Assembly (NCBI GenBank): GCA_032622095.1
Contig: CP136069.1
Coordinates: 107,662,278-107,726,277, forward strand
DNA: 64,000 nt
From: Siphonodentalium dalli
Lineage: Eukaryota > Mollusca > Scaphopoda > Gadilida > Siphonodentaliidae
Direction: 5' to 3'
Positions 58,274-64,000 of this stretch are shown in pieces. The notes under the pieces are model-generated. The model searched no databases. It was not told the origin of the DNA and saw nothing but the letters and a program-made list of their open reading frames with translations. The position numbers were made by a program, and so were the translations under genes. Each line of letters opens with the position of its first letter. Position 1 is the first letter of the stretch.

Positions 58274-59483
58274 CTCTTTAACCCTCAATGACGTGATTTG
58301 ACGTGTCTAACGGGTACCTGTGACGTTCCCCGGGACAGCCCTCAAATGTAACATCAAGGTAGACAACAGGGCGAAATTAGCAGCGAATTTATTGCGCTCG
58401 CTTATTGATAATTTTATTAGACATGTTGTTACCGCGAATTTCTTGAACACCACCGAAAGTTACATTTCAATGCAAATTGTATCCGTTATTCTACAACTTA
58501 TTACCAGCTAAATTTTCATTGTGAGAATCACGCCTATACAATGGAACTGGTCGGTCTAAATCATCCAGGAATGGATAAAATTTAATTTTTATTTATGCCA
58601 AACTTCCTCGGAAAAGTTGAGAAAGTCACCAGAAAAAGTTGAACAGACGGTTCGTTTAGGGGGAAATCCTTGTGATGAAGGGAATACACATCCCATCTCC
58701 GATTATAATTTAAACTTTTGCGGAGAAAACTGGAAAAATCTAGCTTTAATATCGAGTAAATCATAACATTTTATGACGTGATTGTTGGTTGCGTCATTTT
58801 CAGTTTGTCGCTTTCGCAAAACACGTTGTTTATTTATCTGGTGCGATGGTATTACAAAATAAAAATAAATCCAACTTCCTTATTTGGGTGAGGCTTGATT
58901 CTGCCGTCACTGGATTGGTCCGGCTCTTCCATCAATTATACAGGCTCTTCCAATAACCTCCCGATTGATCCACTCTTCCGGTTTGCAACACAACACACAC
59001 ACGTGCTTTTCACTCGACCGAAGTTGAATTAAGAATCGCAAAGTTGGTTCAAACGATATAATTATTCAGAAAATGGCAACAAGAAATAGATCTTTGGTTT
59101 GTTCAGGCGGATTTGGAAATATTAGAAGACAATTTCAGTACTGATACCAGTATGTTGTAATACCTGGGTACCGGTATGTCATTGAAAATGGAATAATTAT
59201 TTGCACCCCCAGCCGGGATTGAAATGGATTATTCCATATTAAACTGCACTTAGCGATATAAACTTCCCGCTACTTGACCAGAAATCGACAAGGTGTTGAT
59301 CTGAACAGTTATGTCACAGTATTCATATTCAATAAAGCATAAAAAACTGAATATACACCGTTTATATAAACGAAAAACTTGCCATGCAAACCAACAAGTC
59401 AAATCACGTCATTGAGGAATAGGTAGCCACGTCAAATCACGTCATTGAGGGTTACGCTAGAAAACTATTTGAGTGTTAAAGAG
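58274..59483. mobile_element. piggyBac-like element, 1210 bp, non-autonomous
   Basis: TTAA flanks (58270-58273, 59484-59487). Ends CTCTTTAACCCTCAA and, inverted, CTCTTTAACACTCAA. The subterminal block ccctcaatgacgtgatttga is inverted at the right end and present there twice (59395-59419 and 59430-59451). An alternative, tighter boundary at the second TTAA (58278) is possible. No transposase. Confidence 0.7.
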
Positions 59484-59747
59484 TTAAAGTTGGAGATGAT
59501 ATCGGTTGGAAGGGATGTTGGTTGGGTGCAGGGTGGGGGAGGGTTGGGTCTGGGCCATGTGGGAGGGGGGTGGGTAATGGAATGTTTCCGTAATTTCATT
59601 AAAGATTCAAGTTTCATAACTCTGCAGATGGTATAATGGTATCACTTTAATCAAATTTTATAACATGTTTAAAAAAAAAAAAAAAAATGTTAAATTGAGC
59701 AAGGTGAAAATTCCAAAAATCTGAATTTAAAAAAATAAATAATAATT
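59484..59747. other. G-rich stretch and poly-A
   Basis: ggtgggggagggttgggtctggg-type sequence at 59528-59575 could form G-quadruplexes; an A run lies at 59670-59686. No gene. Confidence 0.5.
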
Positions 59748-60121
59748 TGAGTTATGTCACTGGCTCCGCCCACATTCGTCCCAGTGACCTCATTTGAACA
59801 AAGCTAAATCACAGTCCCCCAAGGACCCTTTGTACCAAATATGAACCCATTCTGCCCAATGAAATTTGAGAAGAAGTCGTTGTAAGAATTACTATGGTGG
59901 GAAAGAGTTATGGCCCTAGCTTTGCAACTATTTGACCGGGTGACCTCATTTGAACAAATCTGAATGTGATTCACCTAGGGAACATCAAATATGAACCCAT
60001 TCCATATTCCGGTTCCGGAGGAGAAGATGTTTAAAGAATTGTTGACGGACGGACGATGGACGGACGGACGAGGAGTGATGACTATAGCTCCACCGGAGAC
60101 TTCGTCTCAGGTGAGCTAAAA
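59748..60121 (+). repeat. interspersed family Q, complete copy
   Basis: Two modules plus the gacggacgg...ccaccggagacttcgtctcaggtgagctaaa terminus; the best-preserved copy in the window. Confidence 0.85.
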
Positions 60122-60429
60122 ATCTGTCACACAGTTCATGCATAGTTGTGAATGACCAGTAAACGTCATAGGTTTGTATAGCCTTTCGCTGAATGTCACC
60201 CCTTCACACATTTGGAATGAGCTGACTATTGTTTAGTTAGGCCTTATGCGAACTCATAGCTATCAAAACAGTCGAACTGTCAACTCTTTGTACTTGTATG
60301 TTAACCGCATGGAGTTGTTTGTATGGCCTTTGGCTGAACTTTATTTTCCTTCATACAGTTCAGCCAATCAAAATTCAGCTGGCAACTGATTTCGCAGAAG
60401 GCAAAAATAAATGCGTGAATTTATGAAGT

Positions 60430-60711
60430 GTAACAACATCGCGTCGATGTTTTAACTTTTCGACGTTTGCGAATATCGATCAATGTTTCGACGTCGCAAC
60501 TTTCGCGTTGTCGAAAGTTTCAACATTTTACTAAAATGTTTAGTCTGTTGTGGTTTCGATGTTATAGCGTTTTTATGGCCATTCGCTTTCGACGTTATCG
60601 CATTATTTTTCGTCATTTTCGACATTTCATTTTTGCACAATTACGTCAAAAGTTTTTCGGCATTATCGACATTATTTTCGCATATGCGAAAGAGGTTTTG
60701 ACATGCTCCCT
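60430..60711. repeat. degenerate tcg-rich tandem sequence, copy 2, ending in shared palindrome
   Basis: Words such as tttcgacgttatcgca and tttcgtcattttcgac; ends in tttcgcatatgcgaaa followed by gaggttttgacatgctccct, the block shared with 47143-47215 in inverse orientation. Confidence 0.65.
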
Positions 60712-61384
60712 TACTTGTTTTGAGGTGTTTATAATAAATATATGATAGAAATGATTAAAATTATTAATTATTTTGTTCATATAATTTTTTTTATTATTAG
60801 TATATTTGTTGCCTTCATGTGAAAGTAAAAGTGTCATTATGGGAACTTGACAGGAAAAAATGTCCCAGTTACGCAAACATTATAAAGAAATCTCGTTTAG
60901 GATGGGCAATAATATATTAATAATGCACTTTTTTGCAAATGAAAAATCAACATCTTATAAATAACACATTTCCAAATATAAACACCAATTTCAAGTGGTC
61001 GGATATCATCTACTTTGTCCATGCGACCTTGCACTGAACACAGTCAATAAGAAAGTTTCTCTGACATCAGACACAAACGCACAGGTGGCTTTGCCAATAT
61101 TTTTGTTGCTAAGAATAATCTTGAAAGGTTATAAAGAAAAAGTGAAAATCTTCATAAGATCAATCAAAAGAACCAAATAATTAGAAAGATAGCTATAATA
61201 TGATCTCAGCTGTCTATAGATACCTACACTGTTGGTTTAATGATTTGTTAAACACTCACCAATGTGTTGCCAAACAGAGTAACTATATACATTTTGTTTT
61301 ACTGACATCAGATGCCAATGTGTTGGGTATTAAAAAGGGTTAATGGTGTTTTCTGCTGCAGTGACAGATATTTGTGGTACATAC
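60712..61384. other. intron sequence downstream of exon A
   Basis: AT-rich; only the exon A donor at the right edge is recognised. Confidence 0.45.
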
Positions 61385-61519
61385 CAGCATCAGAACCAGC
61401 TGTGGCAGCTGTTATAGCACTTCTCTGAACACTGACATTATCCTGATTACTGTGGCTACTCTCACTATCACTCTCAGATTCTGCTAACAAATCAAGGTCC
61501 ATATCACTCTCAGCTCCTC
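61385..61519 (-). CDS. UBR5: UBR5 exon A (internal exon, acidic serine-rich region)
   Basis: This is an internal coding exon of the HECT-type E3 ubiquitin ligase UBR5 (hyd in flies), which ubiquitinates N-degron and other substrates. On the minus strand the 135-bp exon follows a tattgtag acceptor and ends at a G|GTATGT donor. It starts and ends in phase 1. The 45 codons give an acidic Asp/Glu/Ser stretch with DLLAESESDSES, then SSHSNQD and TAATAGSDAG. I recognise these as the conserved segment between the UBR box and the C-terminal MLLE and HECT domains of animal UBR5. The last nucleotide joins in phase to exon B, 31 kb away, restoring a Gly codon. The upstream exon is outside the window or not recognisable. 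The call rests on recalled family sequence, so an alignment would confirm it. Confidence 0.9.
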
Positions 61520-62183
61520 CTACAATATAAAAGGAGATTTTGCAGCCACCATTCAATGCCTGCTGCCATGGAAGCTCAACTTGGAGAGGGGGCTATTGTC
61601 AAATGTTATGCATGCAGTTAATGGAGCGATAGGGAATGCAGAACGTTGTTATGTCTATGTAATACTAAGGCATCAGTGACCATTTTGACTGGATCAACAA
61701 TTTTATAGCTTTAAAAACTTGTGAACAGAAGATAGGTAAAGGTGAAAACAGAGCAAAAATAAACAAACTGGCATTAAACATTAACCCTACCTTCAAAAAT
61801 TCCTTTTTTTTATTTTACGAAAATGATAGAATCAAGCGAATGCGGTTATTTGCTATCATTAAATCAAAAGATTTGATGAACCCACAACGAATACGCACCA
61901 GCAAGTATCAATTAGCTTCAAGTGAAAAAAAAAATGCAAAAACGTCCGAATTAACTTTTTTCGGGTCGATTTAAGAACAAAAATGTCACAGAAACATACA
62001 CCTTTTCGGTGAAACCCTGTTCTTATTATTGCATGAATGTCAAAATAAACTGCGAGGACTATGGGGAATCAATTTTAGAGCAGAAGCATATTTCAAAATC
62101 AACGAAGAATCAGTAAATTGAGCCTAAAATTCCTTACTATTACTATTCGGGCCATTTCGTACTGAACCTTTTCAATGCCATCG
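61520..62183. other. intron sequence upstream of exon A
   Basis: Contains the exon A acceptor (tattgtag on minus). No earlier UBR5 exon recognised. Confidence 0.45.
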
Positions 62184-62560
62184 CTAAGGGGGCTTGTTAA
62201 ATGAGCCGGGACAACTCGGCTGGCCAGAACAACTCGGTTTGCCGGGTGCCTCAGTCCTCGGTGCTTTCTCACTAAAATAATGGTGTGCTGTTACATTGAC
62301 CAAGTTAACGGCAACCCGGGTTAACCCGTTCCGCCTAGCCGGGACAACTCGGTCCATGTAACTGGCCGGGATGAAAACCTGGAACGTTACACAATTCATT
62401 GTGACTTTCATGACGTCAGCCAATAGAATGTTCGCGTCATGTGAGTGACGTAAAATGACCACCCACATTACGCCATGACTCGGTGACTGGATCGCTTGTG
62501 AGTTGTGTGGTCGTCCTTCGGGACTTAGCCGGCCGGGTGATTCAGACTGAGTGATTTTGG
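62184..62560. repeat. ccgggacaactcgg repeats
   Basis: The word gccgggacaactcgg or close variants occurs near 62203, 62220, 62338 and 62525. GC-rich island in AT-rich surroundings; function not apparent. Confidence 0.5.
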
Positions 62561-62577
62561 ACCTGGCAGAGGAATAT

Positions 62578-63108
62578 GGAGTTTTTGTTAGCCGGCTTGG
62601 ACAGATTGCACATTGCGTATACCCTTAGCTGGACTCTACACCGGGCTATGGGAGGCTTCATGCATCTGTCTGTGGAATACCAGATTGCTACAGCAGTACC
62701 CTATGGAGGAATACCCCTTCGAGAAGAAAAAGGGAGCAGAGAGGAGGGCCAAGTGGAAACAGGGGCGAGCTGAGAGATGCCCAGCTTCCCCACTTGGCTG
62801 CTGATCTAGACATCATCGACATAATCTGTACCTGCCTTAGACTTTGAAGCCAGCGAGACAGGGACCCCGAAGTCATCATGGACATCCCTGCCGCAGACTT
62901 CGAGGTGGAGATGAATATACGTTACCACCTCGGACACCGGAAATTACTTCAAGACCCGGTGTCCCCCATTTCCATCAACAGCAACAACACCACCACCACC
63001 GCTGTCTCCGATGTGAAGGTGTGGGGGTCTGCAAGAGCCGCCAAGCGGGAAATGACTGAAGCAAAAGCATTCGCAGTTATCATCACTGAAGAATGCAAGA
63101 AAAATTGA
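62578..63108 (+). pseudogene. coding-like remnant of unknown origin
   Basis: GC-rich with codon-like composition. Successive plus-strand frames read AGLYTGLWEASCICLW...EEYPFEKKKGAERRAKWKQG and later MDIPAADFEVEMNIRYHLGH...REMTEAKAFAVIITEECKKN (stop at 63106). A frame change or stop lies between them. The position just before a LINE-tail-like repeat suggests a retroposed or transposon-derived piece. I do not recognise the protein. Confidence 0.3.
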
Positions 63109-63183
63109 GAAATAATCAACAAAAATGAAGATTAGCAGCAGCCATGTTCCAAAAAAAAGAAAAGAAACCACAACAAACACAGA

Positions 63184-63336
63184 CATAGAACAAGACAGTC
63201 GCTCACCAGACTGCAAAGACTGATAAGACTGGGACTTTGGAGACCATAACAGTCAGAACTTTTCATAATCACTTTAAAAAAGTAGATATAAACAGGATAT
63301 GTAGATAGAGAGGCTTCATGTACCAACTGTACGCTA
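63184..63336 (+). repeat. dispersed ~170-bp repeat, copy 3
   Basis: Nearly identical to 1111-1285 from gctcaccagactgcaaagac to aggcttcatgtaccaactgt. Followed by a C run at 63345-63362. Confidence 0.8.
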
Positions 63337-63629
63337 CTGATAACCCCCCCCCCCCCCCCCCCTCCAGCTCATGTCCCTTCCCGACCAGGCTCCAGACTCC
63401 CAAGTCTTAGATTGGCAACTGTCATCTCAAACTTTCTCTGTTGTTGAAAATTTCCAATCTCACAAGCACCTTTTTATAAAACTATTTAGACATGTTTGAA
63501 GCCCAATTATCCATGGACCCAAAAACAACATATATGTATGTCAGATTAATCAGTCAAGTAGTTCCAAGGTAGATGTTTTAATGAATTTTGTATTTTAATG
63601 ATTTTATTAGACACAAAAGTCCCCATAGC

Positions 63630-63974
63630 CCCGTCATTTCTTAACAGGTTGCCTTATGTTAACAAATCTGAATCTCAGTCACTAAAGGATCCTCCATACT
63701 ATATGTAAGCTAAATAGTCCAACCTCTCTTGAGAAGACATTTTAAGTATTACTATAGAGGGCAAGAGTTATGGCCCTGGCTTCACAACCATTTGAAAGAG
63801 TGACCTCATTTGAACAAATCTGAATATAAATCACCTAGGGAAAATCCACACCAAATATGAACCCATTCAGTCTTATGATCTAGAGAAGATGTTCACAGAA
63901 TTGTTGACAGATTGATGGACGGACAGAAAGATGAACAGGTGACAGATGAGAGCTTCGTCTCAGGTGAGCTAAAA
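63630..63974 (+). repeat. interspersed family Q, copy near window end
   Basis: Shows both modules and the terminus gagcttcgtctcaggtgagctaaa. The gacggacgg stretch is decayed. Confidence 0.75.
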
Positions 63975-64000
63975 AATTACATTTCATTGAACAAATCTGT

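Larger units (their letters stand above)
30250..61384 (-). other. UBR5: UBR5 intron between exons A and B (31 kb)
   Basis: The intron opens with GTATGT and ends with TTTCAG on the minus strand. It contains almost all of the nested elements listed below for 30.5-60.7 kb. No additional exon with UBR5-like coding was recognised in it. The phases of exons A and B match directly, so no skipped exon is required. Confidence 0.85.

Noticed and set aside
1-64000. tRNA, snRNA or rRNA genes
   Set aside because: No B-box-like ggttcgaatcc or other RNA signature with a plausible fold was recognised by eye; a tRNAscan/Infernal run would be decisive.

Overview
The window is animal genomic DNA: AT-rich and intron-dominated, with exons on one strand only and dense mobile-element content. 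Three minus-strand exons with GT/AG boundaries and mutually compatible phases encode parts of one protein that I recognise as UBR5 (the HECT-type E3 ubiquitin ligase, hyd in flies). The mid-repetitive families are of a style I associate with molluscs, most likely a bivalve: 'ccataactct...gggcgg' blocks, runs of gacggacgg, and ends that fold as ccccc...ggggg. The species call is inference; the UBR5 call is strong.

Layout. Transcription of UBR5 runs from high to low coordinates: exon A (61385-61519), a 31-kb intron, exon B (29720-30249), a 6.5-kb intron, exon C (22905-23169), then at least 22.9 kb of the next intron. No other intact host gene was found. A THAP zinc-finger fragment with a stop (21032), a LINE 3' fragment (400-1229) and a coding-like stretch (62578-63108) are minor remnants.

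Mobile elements make up most of the rest. (1) A DIRS-type tyrosine-recombinase retrotransposon (23522-28317, plus strand) fills most of intron B-C; it has near-identical 203-bp inverted terminal repeats and a complete internal complementary region, but broken gag-like and RT/RNase H frames and a recombinase that seems to lack one catalytic Arg. (2) Target-site duplications and terminal inverted repeats delimit a 5-kb PIF/Harbinger-like element (TTA, 4100-9102, second copy from 30556); three hAT-like elements (8-bp duplications; 11246-13886, 17123-17734, 51552-53060); four piggyBac-like elements flanked by TTAA (12106-13291, 31553-32642, 49535-49863, 58274-59483); a Tc1/mariner-like MITE (4710-5539); and a 5-bp-TSD element with ~100-bp modular TIRs (53920-56352) whose right part was later tandemly duplicated. 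None carries a recognisable transposase, so all look non-autonomous. (3) Interspersed families and tandem arrays fill the remainder: 42-bp minisatellites in opposing orientations inside a 15-kb inverted structure (3333-18408), two copies of a ~160-bp two-monomer array (33241-34790, 41223-42589), a 21-bp CCGCGG minisatellite (46015-46240), and several bivalve-style families.

The overall picture is a conserved ubiquitin-ligase gene whose giant introns act as a nested transposon landing zone. The best candidates for something undescribed are the TTAA-flanked CTCTTT family with duplicated palindromes just inside its ends, the 5-bp-TSD element with repeated CGATTCT modules, and the DIRS copy with pristine ends but dead coding frames.
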